Both the position numbers and the translations under genes were made by a program. Shown in pieces: positions 41,905-49,627 of a stretch of 49,854 nt of DNA. Under the pieces are notes generated by a model. The model saw only the letters and a list, made by a program, of their open reading frames with translations. It searched no databases and had not been told where the DNA came from. This stretch comes from an uncultured Collinsella sp. GTDB lineage: Bacteria > Actinomycetota > Coriobacteriia > Coriobacteriales > Coriobacteriaceae. The stretch's first letter is position 1; each line of letters begins with the position of its first letter. The stretch lies in the NCBI GenBank assembly GCA_958370325.1, contig CATXJW010000014.1, positions 1 through 49,854 of the forward strand, given 5' to 3'.

Positions 41905-42057
41905 CGCCTCCTTTCCTTGGTATCCGCGCGGCCCATCCGCGTGATACAAAACGGGCGCACGGGGTCCCTACCTTTCGTTATGCTTGCTGACACTTCTTAA
42001 CATCGGTGGCCCCTACGTTCCGCCCGCATATATGACGCCGCGCCTGCGGCTGAGTCC

Positions 42058-42091
42058 GAGCCCCGCCGGGGTTGTCCGGCGGGGCTCCTTC
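42058..42091 (+). terminator. Hairpin terminator after argG
   Basis: GAGCCCCGCCGG and CCGGCGGGGCTC form a perfect 12-bp stem around a six-base loop, followed by CTTCT. The T tract is short, so some readthrough to argH is possible. Confidence 0.65.
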
Positions 42092-42137
42092 TATCAATTT
42101 GGCGGCTCTGTGCCTATATATATGAGGAGTATCCATT

Positions 42138-42308
42138 ATGTTCAACGCTATCGCGCATGCCTTACTTGCCCTCGCGCCCGAGTTCGATGCTGCAAAGGTC
42201 GAGGACGTTCCTGTGAGCCTGAAGGCCTGGATCGATGGTTCGCAGGGCAACATCCGGAGGGAGACGTTGGGCGCCAAGTGCCTGGTGCGTCACTTCTTTG
42301 CAAATTAG
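42138..42308 (+). CDS. Small ORF between argG and argH
   Basis: 56 residues, starting MFNAIAHALLALAPEF, with TGAGGAGT eight bases before ATG 42138 and a TATATAT stretch just upstream that may be a -10 box. No recognised family. The N-terminal 15 residues are hydrophobic with helical character; the rest is charged (DGSQGNIRRETLGAKCLVRHFFAN). The good ribosome site and lack of any other use for this gap support a real small protein or leader peptide, but homologues would be needed to be sure. Confidence 0.5.
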   Translation: MFNAIAHALLALAPEFDAAKVEDVPVSLKAWIDGSQGNIRRETLGAKCLVRHFFAN

Positions 42309-42426
42309 CAACATGGTCCCGCGCGCGGTGGGGATTGTGTAAAACTAGCGGTTGAAAAATCGCTTTAGCGACATGGCGCATTGCTTTGGGCGCTTGTTTT
42401 GGTATTTGGAGAAAGGGGACGGTTCC

Positions 42427-43857
42427 ATGGCTCTTTGGGGCGGTCGTTTTGAGGCGGGAGTGGCCGAGGTCACGCAGGAGTTTGGCGCGTCGCTGCCGGT
42501 CGACAAACATCTCTATAAGCAGGATATCGCCGGTTCTAAGGCACATGCCAAGATGCTGGCGGCCCAGGGCATCATCAGTGCCGAGGATGAGCAGGCGATT
42601 GCCGAGGGCCTGACCGGAATCGAACAGGATATCGATGCCGGCAACTTCACCTTCGATATCAACGACGAGGACATCCATATGTCCATCGAGAGCGAGCTGA
42701 CGCGTCGCATCGGCGAGGCCGGCAAGCGCTTGCATACCGGGCGTTCGCGCAACGACCAGGTGGCGACCGATACGCGCCTGGGCGTCAAGGCGCTGGCCAA
42801 GGAGCTCATGGAGGCCAACCTGCAGTTGCGCCACGTGCTGGTGGATGCGGCCAAGAAGTACGACAAGGTGATTCTGCCGGGTTACACGCACATGCAGCAT
42901 GCTCAGCCCGTGCTGCTGTCACATCATCTGCTGGCGTATTCCTGGATGTTCGCGCGCGACTTTACACGCCTGAAGGCTGCCTTTGATGCCGCTGACAACT
43001 GCCCGCTGGGTGCTGCCGCTCTTGCCGGTACGAGCTATCCGCTCGATCGCCAGATGACGGCTGCCGAGCTTGGCTTTGCGGGTGTGATTCCCAACTCGCT
43101 CGATGCGGTTTCCGACCGTGATTTCCTGCTCGATTTGCATTACGCCGGCTCCGTCATGGCCATGCACCTGTCGCGTCTTTCCGAGGAGATCGTGCTGTGG
43201 TCGAGCTCCGAATTCGGCTTTATCACGCTTTCCGACTCGTATTCCACCGGCTCGTCCATCATGCCGCAGAAGAAGAACCCCGACTTTGCCGAGCTTATCC
43301 GCGGCAAGAGCGGCCGAGTCTATGGCAACCTGGTGCAGCTGCTTGTGACCATGAAGGGCCTGCCGCTGGCCTATAACAAGGACTTGCAGGAGGACAAGGA
43401 GGGCGCGCTCGATACCGCCCATACGCTTATGCAGTGCCTGTCCGTTATGGCGGGCATGATCTCGACCTGGACTGTCAACGAGGTCGCCATGGCGCGCGAG
43501 TGTGGCGTGGGCCACTTGGCAGCCACTGATGTTGCCGATTACCTGGCAAAGCGCGGCCTGCCGTTCCGTGAGGCGCATGCCGTGGTGGGCCATCTGGTCC
43601 TGATGTGTGAGAAGCGCGGCTGCAATCTTGAGGACCTGCCGTTTGAGGTGTTTCAGGAGGCAAGCCCGCTCTTTGAGCGCGACATTACCGAGGCGCTCGA
43701 CATCCCGTCGATTGTCGCCGCGCGCACGACCGAGGGTGGTACCGCCCCTGCTGCCGTTGCCGTGCAGCTGCAGCGTGCCGAGGCACAACTCGTTGCCGAC
43801 GAAGGTGTGTTTGGCTCGTTGACCAAGGTCGTCGAGATGGGCCACGGAGCTAACTAG
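42427..43857 (+). CDS. argH: Argininosuccinate lyase
   Basis: 476 residues from ATG 42427, preceded by AAAGGGG. ArgH splits argininosuccinate into arginine and fumarate, the last step of the pathway. It belongs to the fumarase/aspartase superfamily: WGGRFEAG at the start, ESELTRRIGEAGKRLHTGRSRNDQVATD, GYTHMQHAQP (catalytic His region) and the signature GSSIMPQKKNPD with the catalytic Ser loop. Arranged after argG on the same strand, with a small ORF in the 522-base gap. Confidence 0.97.
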   Translation: MALWGGRFEAGVAEVTQEFGASLPVDKHLYKQDIAGSKAHAKMLAAQGIISAEDEQAIAEGLTGIEQDIDAGNFTFDINDEDIHMSIESELTRRIGEAGKRLHTGRSRNDQVATDTRLGVKALAKELMEANLQLRHVLVDAAKKYDKVILPGYTHMQHAQPVLLSHHLLAYSWMFARDFTRLKAAFDAADNCPLGAAALAGTSYPLDRQMTAAELGFAGVIPNSLDAVSDRDFLLDLHYAGSVMAMHLSRLSEEIVLWSSSEFGFITLSDSYSTGSSIMPQKKNPDFAELIRGKSGRVYGNLVQLLVTMKGLPLAYNKDLQEDKEGALDTAHTLMQCLSVMAGMISTWTVNEVAMARECGVGHLAATDVADYLAKRGLPFREAHAVVGHLVLMCEKRGCNLEDLPFEVFQEASPLFERDITEALDIPSIVAARTTEGGTAPAAVAVQLQRAEAQLVADEGVFGSLTKVVEMGHGAN

Positions 43858-43902
43858 CTTATAGGATGCGTCTGTCTGGTGTGTTCATCATATCTTGCCT
43901 TT

Positions 43903-43936
43903 ACGGGTGCCCGCTACGGTGGGCACCCGTTTTGTT
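43903..43936 (+). terminator. Intrinsic terminator after argH
   Basis: ACGGGTGCCC pairs with GGGCACCCGT around an eight-base loop, then TTTGTTA. Confidence 0.9.
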
Positions 43937-44142
43937 ATAGGGAAGGAAGGAGCTTGTCGAGAACTTCTGTAGGACATTTGCGCAGGTTGTGAAGGGGGTG
44001 CGTTCACGGGCGACAATCGACCGCCCGTTCTGTTCGTTGCAGTTGAAAGTGGGGCGGATGGTACTCTAGTCGGGCTTCGAAACAGAAGTGACACATATGG
44101 AGCGCTTTAATAAATAATAACGCTTCAATAAACAGCTTTTTG

Positions 44143-44171
44143 TTTAACTGCAGCTAGAACTCTGTTACGAT
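44143..44171 (+). promoter_or_regulatory. Candidate ndk promoter
   Basis: TTTAAC and TACGAT are separated by 17 bases, about 64 bases before the ndk start. The two 12-base AT-rich repeats just upstream (44103-44132) could be an UP element or a regulator site. Confidence 0.35.
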
Positions 44172-44234
44172 GCAGTCCAGGCGGGTGCCGGAATGGGACT
44201 TGGGCACGCGCGAACCTACTTGAAAGGCTACCTT

Positions 44235-44639
44235 ATGGCTATCGAGAAGACCTTCATCATGATTAAGCCCGACGCTGTGCGCGATCGCAAGATCGGCGAG
44301 ATCGTTGCTCGCATTGAGCGCAGCGGCCTTGTCATCGAGCGCATGGAGATGACCACGCTCGAGCGCGCTACCGTCGAGGAGCACTACGCCCATCTGGCCG
44401 ACAAACCCTTCTTTGGCGGTCTGTGCGACTTTATGACGAGCGGTCCGGTCGTCAAGATGGTTGTTTCCGGTCTTTCCGCCGTCTCCAAGATGCGCACCCT
44501 TATGGGCGCCACCAACCCGCTTGATGCTGCTCCTGGCACCATCCGCGGTGACTTCGCCGTCGATGTCAACGCCAACGTGATTCACGGCTCCGACTGCCTG
44601 GAGAACGCCGAGATCGAGATCAAGCGCTTCTTTGGCTAA
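44235..44639 (+). CDS. ndk: Nucleoside diphosphate kinase
   Basis: 134 residues from ATG 44235, with GAAAGG seven bases upstream. Ndk transfers the gamma phosphate between nucleoside tri- and diphosphates through a phospho-His. The start MAIEKTFIMIKPDAVRDRKIG, the MGATNPLDAAPGTIRGDFAVD segment and the active-site NVIHGSD (His117) are standard. Normal length for a short Ndk. It is monocistronic with its own terminator. Confidence 0.98.
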   Translation: MAIEKTFIMIKPDAVRDRKIGEIVARIERSGLVIERMEMTTLERATVEEHYAHLADKPFFGGLCDFMTSGPVVKMVVSGLSAVSKMRTLMGATNPLDAAPGTIRGDFAVDVNANVIHGSDCLENAEIEIKRFFG

Positions 44640-44677
44640 ACCAGCTTTGACTCCTTAAAGCTGTTAGCGTGTGGCTT

Positions 44678-44712
44678 GGGCGCCGCGGAACTCCATCCGC
44701 GGCGCCCTTTTT
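44678..44712 (+). terminator. Intrinsic terminator after ndk
   Basis: GGGCGCCGCGG pairs perfectly with CCGCGGCGCCC around an eight-base loop, followed by TTTTTA. Confidence 0.93.
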
Positions 44713-44728
44713 ATCCCAAAATCAATGA

Positions 44729-44765
44729 AGGGGCCCGCTCGGACATGTGTTCCGAGCGGGCCCCT
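44729..44765 (-). terminator. Hairpin after rpiB, probable terminator
   Basis: AGGGGCCCGCTCGGA and TCCGAGCGGGCCCCT form a perfect 15-bp stem with a seven-base loop, 27 bases past the rpiB stop. The minus-strand T tract (TTCATTGATTTT) is broken. Confidence 0.65.
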
Positions 44766-44791
44766 GCTGTTAGCTTGTGGCACTGAATAGT

Positions 44792-45259
44792 TTAGGCTTC
44801 GTCGACGATCTTAAGGCCGCGCGTGTGATCGATCTCGTTGAGGAGGTTAACGCGGCGCTCGTGACGGCCGCCCTCAAATTCGGCGTCGAGCCACTCGTCG
44901 ACAATCATCTTGGCGAGCTCGGAGCCCACGACGCGAGCGCCAAAGGCGAGCACGTTGGTGTTGTTGTGCATGCGCGAGAGCTTGGCGCTGAAGGGCTCGG
45001 AGCATACGACGGCGCGTACGCCCTCGACCTTGTTGGCAGCCAGGCTAATCCCGACGCCGGTGCCACAGATCAGGATACCCAGGTCGACGTCGCCGTTGGC
45101 AACGGCCTTACCCACCTTGTAGCCGGCGATGGGGTAGTCAAAGCTCTCGGAGGTGTCGGTGCCAAAGTTCACGACCTCGCAGCCGCGCTCCTTCAGGTGC
45201 TCGGAAATGATGTTCTTGAGCTCGACGGCGGCGTGGTCGTTACCGATACCGATCTTCAT
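44792..45259 (-). CDS. rpiB: Ribose 5-phosphate isomerase B
   Basis: 155 residues. RpiB interconverts ribose 5-phosphate and ribulose 5-phosphate in the pentose phosphate pathway; LacAB-type sugar isomerases share the fold. GIGNDHAAVELK, DYPIAGYKVGKAVANG, the ILICGTGVGISLAANK catalytic-Cys loop and RMHNNTNVLAFGARVVG are diagnostic. AGAGAGGA lies upstream of the ATG at 45259. It is divergent from the next gene. Confidence 0.96.
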   Translation of the reverse strand: MKIGIGNDHAAVELKNIISEHLKERGCEVVNFGTDTSESFDYPIAGYKVGKAVANGDVDLGILICGTGVGISLAANKVEGVRAVVCSEPFSAKLSRMHNNTNVLAFGARVVGSELAKMIVDEWLDAEFEGGRHERRVNLLNEIDHTRGLKIVDEA

Positions 45260-45340
45260 GGATGGTTCCTCTCTGGTCCGTGCGGTGGATTTGCTAAAGG
45301 TTTTACCGCGTTCGACTGCATGATAGCGCGACTTTTGTGT

Positions 45341-45358
45341 AAACGCTCGGGCGTTTTT
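45341..45358 (+). terminator. Terminator-like hairpin in the rpiB/desulfidase divergent gap
   Basis: AAACGC-TCGG-GCGTTT runs into a T tract, and 15 bases on AGCAGG/CCTGCT (45373-45392) is followed by TTTTC. Both point along +, where no upstream gene exists, so they may belong to an attenuated leader of the gene at 45531 or end an antisense transcript from rpiB. Confidence 0.4.
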
Positions 45359-45446
45359 TGGTTAAACGCTTTAGCAGGCAATAAGACCTGCTTTTCATGA
45401 ATGAATGCCGCCAGTTTGTGCTTGAGCGCCGTCCGCCGGAACCATG

Positions 45447-45476
45447 GTTGCGGTTTTTGATGCATTGTTATCAAAT
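45447..45476 (+). promoter_or_regulatory. Candidate promoter of the desulfidase/dehydratase gene
   Basis: TTGCGG at 45448-45453 and TCAAAT at 45471-45476 are 17 bases apart, about 55 bases before ATG 45531. TATCAA two bases earlier is an alternative -10 with a 15-base spacer. Confidence 0.3.
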
Positions 45477-45530
45477 AAAAGGGCTAATTATTTTCGAGAG
45501 CCCAGCCCGTTATGCAAGCAGGAGATACCT

Positions 45531-46850
45531 ATGCCTACCGATTCCCTTCGTGATGCCGCGTTTTGCGATGTTTTGAACCGCGAGCTTGTCTGTGCGCTCG
45601 GCTGCACCGAGCCTATTGCCGTTGCCTATGCAGCGGCATTGGCGAGCCAGACGCTCGGCTGCGAACCCGATCATATGGACGTTGCCTGCTCGGGCAACAT
45701 CATCAAGAACGTTAAGAGCGTGACCGTGCCCAACTCGGGCGGTATGCACGGTATTGAAGCTGCGGCCGTGCTGGGTGCCGTGGGCGGTGACGCCAAGAGC
45801 GCGCTCGAGGTGCTCGAGAGCGTTAACGACGAAGATCGTGCTCGCGTGACCGAGCTCCTCGCCGATGCCGGTTACTGCGATGTGTCGCTTGTCGAGGGTG
45901 TGCCCAACCTCTACATCAAGGTGACCGCCACGGCCGGGGGCCATACCGCGGTCGTCGAGATTACCGACCACCACACCAATGTCACGTGCCATACGCTCGA
46001 CGGTATTCCGGTGTGCGGCAAGTCGGCAGGGGAGTGCGCCGCCTGCGCCGAGCGCGTCGTGGCTGAGCGGGCGGCGGATAAGGCCGACACGCCCATGTCG
46101 ATTGAGTCCATCATCGACTTTATCGAGGGCGGCGACATTGAGGGCGCCCGCGCTGCCGTTGAGCGTCAGATTGAGCTGAACGGCGCGATCAGTGCCGAGG
46201 GCCTCGCGCACGCTTGGGGCGCCGAGGTGGGCCGTACGCTGCTGGGCGCTCGTGCCGATGACGTCGCCTGCCGGGCCCGTGCCCGTGCGGCCGCCGGGTC
46301 CGACGCTCGCATGAACGGCTGCGCGCTGCCGGTCGCTATTGTGTGCGGCTCGGGCAATCAGGGCATTACCTGCGCCTTGCCCGTCATGGAGTATGCCGAA
46401 TACCTGCGCTGCGACCATGAGCGCCTGGTGCGCGCCGTGATGCTGTCCGATCTTATCGCCGTGCATATCAAGAGCTATATTGGTGCGCTCTCGGCGTTTT
46501 GCGGTGCTATCTGCGCCGCGTGCGGCGCCGGCGCTGCGATTACCTGGCTGTGCGGTGGCACGCGCGAGCAGATTGGCGCGACGGTTTCGAACACGCTCGG
46601 TAACGTTGGCGGCATCGTGTGCGATGGCGCCAAGGCGAGCTGTGCCGCCAAGATTTCGGCTGCCGTTGATGCTGCGATTCTGGGACATGACATGGCCATG
46701 CAGGGGCGTGGCTTCCGTGCCGGCGAGGGTTTGATCCAGGATACCGTCGAGCAGACGATTGCCAGCATGGGCTACGTGGGCCGCGTGGGCATGAAGGACA
46801 CCGACGTCGAGATCCTCAACATCATGATCGGCAAAACCCAGGTGTGTTAG
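45531..46850 (+). CDS. L-cysteine desulfidase / L-serine dehydratase-like protein (CyuA/YhaM, UPF0597)
   Basis: 439 residues from ATG 45531, which has GGAG six bases upstream. The family is an iron-sulfur enzyme related to the alpha subunit of anaerobic L-serine dehydratase; E. coli CyuA (YhaM) degrades cysteine to pyruvate, ammonia and sulfide. Seen here: ALGCTEPIAVAYAAALA, CSGNIIKNVKSVTVPNSGGMHGI, CGSGNQGITCALPV and several spaced Cys (for example near CGAICAACGAG and GGIVCDGAKASCAAKI) fit for an Fe-S cluster. Substrate, Cys or Ser, is not settled by sequence. Confidence 0.9.
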   Translation: MPTDSLRDAAFCDVLNRELVCALGCTEPIAVAYAAALASQTLGCEPDHMDVACSGNIIKNVKSVTVPNSGGMHGIEAAAVLGAVGGDAKSALEVLESVNDEDRARVTELLADAGYCDVSLVEGVPNLYIKVTATAGGHTAVVEITDHHTNVTCHTLDGIPVCGKSAGECAACAERVVAERAADKADTPMSIESIIDFIEGGDIEGARAAVERQIELNGAISAEGLAHAWGAEVGRTLLGARADDVACRARARAAAGSDARMNGCALPVAIVCGSGNQGITCALPVMEYAEYLRCDHERLVRAVMLSDLIAVHIKSYIGALSAFCGAICAACGAGAAITWLCGGTREQIGATVSNTLGNVGGIVCDGAKASCAAKISAAVDAAILGHDMAMQGRGFRAGEGLIQDTVEQTIASMGYVGRVGMKDTDVEILNIMIGKTQVC

Positions 46851-46864
46851 TTACGCCTGAGGTT

Positions 46865-46886
46865 CCGCCGTTCTGCCGAACGGCGG
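46865..46886 (+). terminator. Short hairpin after the desulfidase gene
   Basis: CCGCCGTTC-TGCC-GAACGGCGG is a perfect nine-base-arm hairpin without a T tract, 15 bases past the stop. Confidence 0.4.
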
Positions 46887-46901
46887 ACCGGCCGACGCTG
46901 C

Positions 46902-47000
46902 AAACGCCCCTAAACGGCAATCTGCCTTTCAATCGTCGGGCATGGCCAGAAGGCCTATGCCCTCCTCTTTCAAGGCACATTGCGCGCTTAGGGGCGTTTT
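46902..47000. repeat. 98-base nested hairpin between desulfidase and HAD genes
   Basis: Three stacked stems: AAACGCCCCTAA/TTAGGGGCGTTT (46902-46913, 46988-46999), GCAATCTGCCTT/AAGGCACATTGC with one mismatch (46917-46928, 46972-46983), and GGGCAT-GGCC/GGCC-T-ATGCCC (46938-46962) at the tip. It ends in TTTT on +. It may be an extended bidirectional terminator, an extragenic palindrome or a structured RNA. Confidence 0.8.
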
Positions 47001-47050
47001 CGCTGACTTATGCTCAACCTGCGGCGTTATTTTGTTTGGAGCGAGGGGTC

Positions 47051-47809
47051 CTATGACAGCTCGTCGGCTACTTGGTGTTCGTAGAAGGCTTCGATTACGG
47101 CATTAAAGTCGCGGGCGAAGTCTTCCATGGTTCCGCGCCAGGTGGCTCGGCCGGGTTTTCCCTGGCCAACATAGGCGGTTTGAATGCCGCAGGCGGGGCT
47201 GGGGAAGTCGCGCTTGGGGTCGTTGCCCACCATAAGGACCTCGTGCGGCTCGAGCCCCATCACCTGAAGCTGCTCTAGATAGTAGGTGGCATCGGGCTTG
47301 CAGCGGGTGGTGTTTCCCATGTGCGTGACGAGCTCAAAGGGGGCGTCGGCCAGGTCGCCCCAACCCATGCGGCACTCGATGGCCCCCTGCGGAAAGCTGG
47401 GGTTGGTGAAGAGCGCGCAGCGCAGCCCTGCGTCCTGTACGGCCTGAAGCGCGGCGTGTGCGCCCGGCATGGCGTGGGCGTTGATGACGTCGTCATTCTT
47501 ATGCGGAAGAACTTCGCGGTCGTAGTAGGTAAATGCCTCGTAGATGATAGGATCGGAGAGGCAGATGCCACACCTGCGTTCGACCTCGGTGCGGTAAAAC
47601 TCAAGATTGGTGCGGTTGTCCGTGCCGCTTCGGCGGTTGGCGTTGAGGTCGACCAGGATGGTGCCGAGGCGTGCCATCGTGCCACCGCGGCTGCGACGTC
47701 CGATGTCCGCGAGCATCGACGAGACATCCTTAAAATAGCGAAGGATGAACGCGTTGAGGTTGATGCTAAGAAGCGTCTCGTCCATATCGAAAACGACTGC
47801 TTTGAGCAC
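47051..47809 (-). CDS. HAD superfamily hydrolase (class I)
   Basis: 252 residues, with a GTG start at 47809 (GAAAGG seven bases upstream). Motif I is VVFDMDETLLS, motif II is LFTNPSFP, motif III is the Lys of TRCKPDATYY, and motif IV is MVGNDPKRDF. A helical cap lies between motifs I and II, as in class I phosphatases of the phosphoglycolate or YjjG type. Substrate unknown. Convergent with the desulfidase gene, and separated from rpsA by a 315-base divergent leader. Confidence 0.9.
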   Translation of the reverse strand: MLKAVVFDMDETLLSINLNAFILRYFKDVSSMLADIGRRSRGGTMARLGTILVDLNANRRSGTDNRTNLEFYRTEVERRCGICLSDPIIYEAFTYYDREVLPHKNDDVINAHAMPGAHAALQAVQDAGLRCALFTNPSFPQGAIECRMGWGDLADAPFELVTHMGNTTRCKPDATYYLEQLQVMGLEPHEVLMVGNDPKRDFPSPACGIQTAYVGQGKPGRATWRGTMEDFARDFNAVIEAFYEHQVADELS

Positions 47810-47964
47810 GCGGGCACCTTTCTCGAAAAATCGTTCCAGAATCGTTGGTTCCGGATACTTTACCCCAAAGCCGTATACCTAACGGCCTATCGTCAACTTA
47901 CGGAGACGGTCGTCCACAAGATTGCGAAAAAGTCTCCATACGAGTAAAAAATCGCAGTTCGCGC

Positions 47965-47993
47965 TTGAAATCGAAGTAATTTCCCCGTAATCT
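47965..47993 (+). promoter_or_regulatory. rpsA promoter
   Basis: TTGAAA (47965-47970), an ideal 17-base spacer, TAATCT (47988-47993). Start of transcription would be near 48000. This is the best-formed promoter seen in the window. Confidence 0.6.
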
Positions 47994-48095
47994 ATACGAA
48001 CGTGATTGCATAAGCGTCACATTAGTATCTGTCGGCTCCCGAGTGTTCCTAAACGTTGTGTGCTTGTCGCACCCTTCTGTAGGTCCTAGCAATCG

Positions 48096-48120
48096 GGGCC
48101 CCGTAGTTCGAAAGGGGTCC
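48096..48120 (+). promoter_or_regulatory. Hairpin masking the rpsA ribosome site
   Basis: GGGCCCC (48096-48102) pairs with GGGGTCC (48114-48120), one wobble, around an 11-base loop. The 3' arm is the AGGGG ribosome site for the TTG start at 48125, so folding would block initiation. S1 is known to repress its own translation in E. coli; whether this is an S1 target is inference. Confidence 0.45.
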
Positions 48121-48124
48121 ACCT

Positions 48125-49291
48125 TTGAGTGAGATTCAGAACTCGTCCATTTTCTCTCTTGACGATGTCAACGAGGAGGAGATGAACAACCTCATCGACG
48201 GTACGATTACCGACTTTGATGAGGGCGATCTCGTTAACGGCACTGTCGTTAAGATCGAGCATGACGAGGTGCTCGTTGACATCGGATTCAAGTCCGAGGG
48301 CGTTATCCCGGTCCGCGAGCTGTCCATCCGCAAGGACGCTAACCCTGCAGACATCGTTGCACTCGGTGATCCCATCGAGGCCCTGGTTCTCCAGAAGGAG
48401 GACAAGGACGGTCGTCTGGTCCTCTCCAAGAAGCGTGCTGAGTACGAGCGTGCTTGGAACCGCATCGAGGAGAAGTTCAACTCCGGCGAGAACGTCGAGG
48501 GCGAGGTTATCGAGGTTGTCAAGGGCGGCCTGATCCTCGACATCGGCCTGCGTGGCTTCCTGCCCGCTTCCCTCGTCGACCTCCGTCGTGTTAAGGACCT
48601 CACCTCCTACATGGGCACCCGCATCGAGGCCCGCGTCATCGAGATGGACCGCAACCGTAACAACGTTGTCCTCTCCCGTCGCGTCGTGCTCGAGGAGTCC
48701 CGTAAGGCCGAGCGCTCTGAGATCCTTTCCAAGCTCAAGTCTGGCATGCGTCTCCAGGGCACCGTTTCCTCCATCGTCGACTTCGGCGCCTTCGTCGACC
48801 TCGGCGGTATCGACGGCCTCATCCACATCTCCGAGCTCTCTTGGAACCACGTCAACCATCCTTCCGAGGTTGTCAAGGTCGGCCAGGAGGTCGAGGTCGA
48901 GGTTCTCGACGTCGATCTCAACCGCGAGCGCATCTCCCTGGGTCTCAAGCAGACCACCGAGGATCCGTGGCGCGCACTGGTCAAGAAGTACCCCGTCGGC
49001 GCTATCGTCGAGGGCACTGTGACCAAGCTTGTCCCGTTTGGCGCTTTCGTCGACCTGGGCGAGGGCATCGAGGGCCTGGTGCACATCTCCGAGATGGCCA
49101 ACAAGCACGTCGATCAGCCTTCTCAGGTCACCCACGTGGGCGACAAGGTTCAGGTCAAGGTCATGGAGATCGACCTCGACCGTCGTCGTATCTCCCTGTC
49201 CATGAAGTCCGCTGCTGAGACTCTGGGCGTCGAGATCGAGGTTACTCCGCTGCCTTCCGAGAAGAAGGACGAGGAGACCGACGCCGAGTAA
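48125..49291 (+). CDS. rpsA: Ribosomal protein S1 (four S1 domains)
   Basis: 388 residues, starting at TTG 48125 with AAAGGGG seven bases upstream. Four S1 RNA-binding domains: about 35-105, 122-188, 206-275 and 291-360; each carries the FGAFVDLG or equivalent beta-barrel segment (DIGFKSEGVIPV, DIGLRGFLPASL, DFGAFVDLGGIDGLIHISEL, PFGAFVDLGEGIEGLVHISEM). S1 binds mRNA on the small subunit; four-domain forms are typical of Gram-positives, against six in E. coli. C terminus is acidic. The TTG start on such a highly expressed gene is unusual. Confidence 0.95.
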   Translation: MSEIQNSSIFSLDDVNEEEMNNLIDGTITDFDEGDLVNGTVVKIEHDEVLVDIGFKSEGVIPVRELSIRKDANPADIVALGDPIEALVLQKEDKDGRLVLSKKRAEYERAWNRIEEKFNSGENVEGEVIEVVKGGLILDIGLRGFLPASLVDLRRVKDLTSYMGTRIEARVIEMDRNRNNVVLSRRVVLEESRKAERSEILSKLKSGMRLQGTVSSIVDFGAFVDLGGIDGLIHISELSWNHVNHPSEVVKVGQEVEVEVLDVDLNRERISLGLKQTTEDPWRALVKKYPVGAIVEGTVTKLVPFGAFVDLGEGIEGLVHISEMANKHVDQPSQVTHVGDKVQVKVMEIDLDRRRISLSMKSAAETLGVEIEVTPLPSEKKDEETDAE

Positions 49292-49316
49292 ATCGGTTTG
49301 ACGATCACTTGTTTTA

Positions 49317-49349
49317 AGGGATCCGTCCGCAATGGACGGGTCCCTTTTT
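49317..49349 (+). terminator. Intrinsic terminator after rpsA
   Basis: AGGGATCCGTCC pairs with GGACGGGTCCCT (one wobble) around a short GCAAT loop, then five T. Confidence 0.93.
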
Positions 49350-49594
49350 GCATTTGCTGCTGAGGTGTTCGGTAGTGCCCGCGCGTAATGCTGTTTGGGT
49401 TATTCGCTTGCTATTGAGTTGACGGCGCATGAAAAAATGCCGACATCCCGCCTCGGGGAGGAGGCGGAACGCACCGAGTAGACGGAGGGGTGCGGAGCGC
49501 GGTCGCGTCTCGACTGACGACGTTGCCCATCGACAGGACCATTGTAGCGCATGGCGGTTCTTGGTTTATCGTGTCGAGCGTTTGCGTTGTGCCA
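49350..49594. other. Gap between rpsA terminator and rnpB promoter, no gene seen
   Basis: About 245 bases with no ORF that has a credible start. The only structure is CCGCCTC-GGGGAG-GAGGCGG at 49448-49467, a seven-base-arm hairpin without a T tract. Confidence 0.5.
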
Positions 49595-49621
49595 TTGCCT
49601 GCGGTAACGGTGTGCTACACT
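49595..49621 (+). promoter_or_regulatory. Candidate rnpB promoter
   Basis: TTGCCT (49595-49600) and TACACT (49616-49621) with a 15-base spacer. The implied transcript start near 49628 matches the expected 5' end of the RNA. Confidence 0.45.
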
Positions 49622-49627
49622 CTTGCA

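Larger units (their letters stand above)
43858..44234 (+). other. 377-base gap before ndk: terminator, direct repeats and probable ndk promoter
   Basis: No gene is supported. It holds the argH terminator (43903-43936), a direct repeat CGCTTtAATAAA / CGCTTcAATAAA (44103-44114, 44121-44132) in an AT-rich stretch, and a plausible promoter TTTAAC-17-TACGAT (44143-44171). Confidence 0.6.
47810..48124 (+). other. 315-base leader region of rpsA, no gene
   Basis: No ORF is supported. Contains the rpsA promoter at 47965-47993, a 5' untranslated region of about 125 bases, and a hairpin at 48096-48120 that includes the rpsA ribosome site. Confidence 0.6.

Noticed and set aside
40645..41949. 434-residue minus-strand open frame over argG
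   Set aside because: Antisense shadow of argG with no start signal or family features.
41984..42355. 123-residue plus-strand open frame between argG and argH
   Set aside because: It runs through the argG terminator and overlaps the better-supported 56-residue ORF, which has a proper ribosome site.
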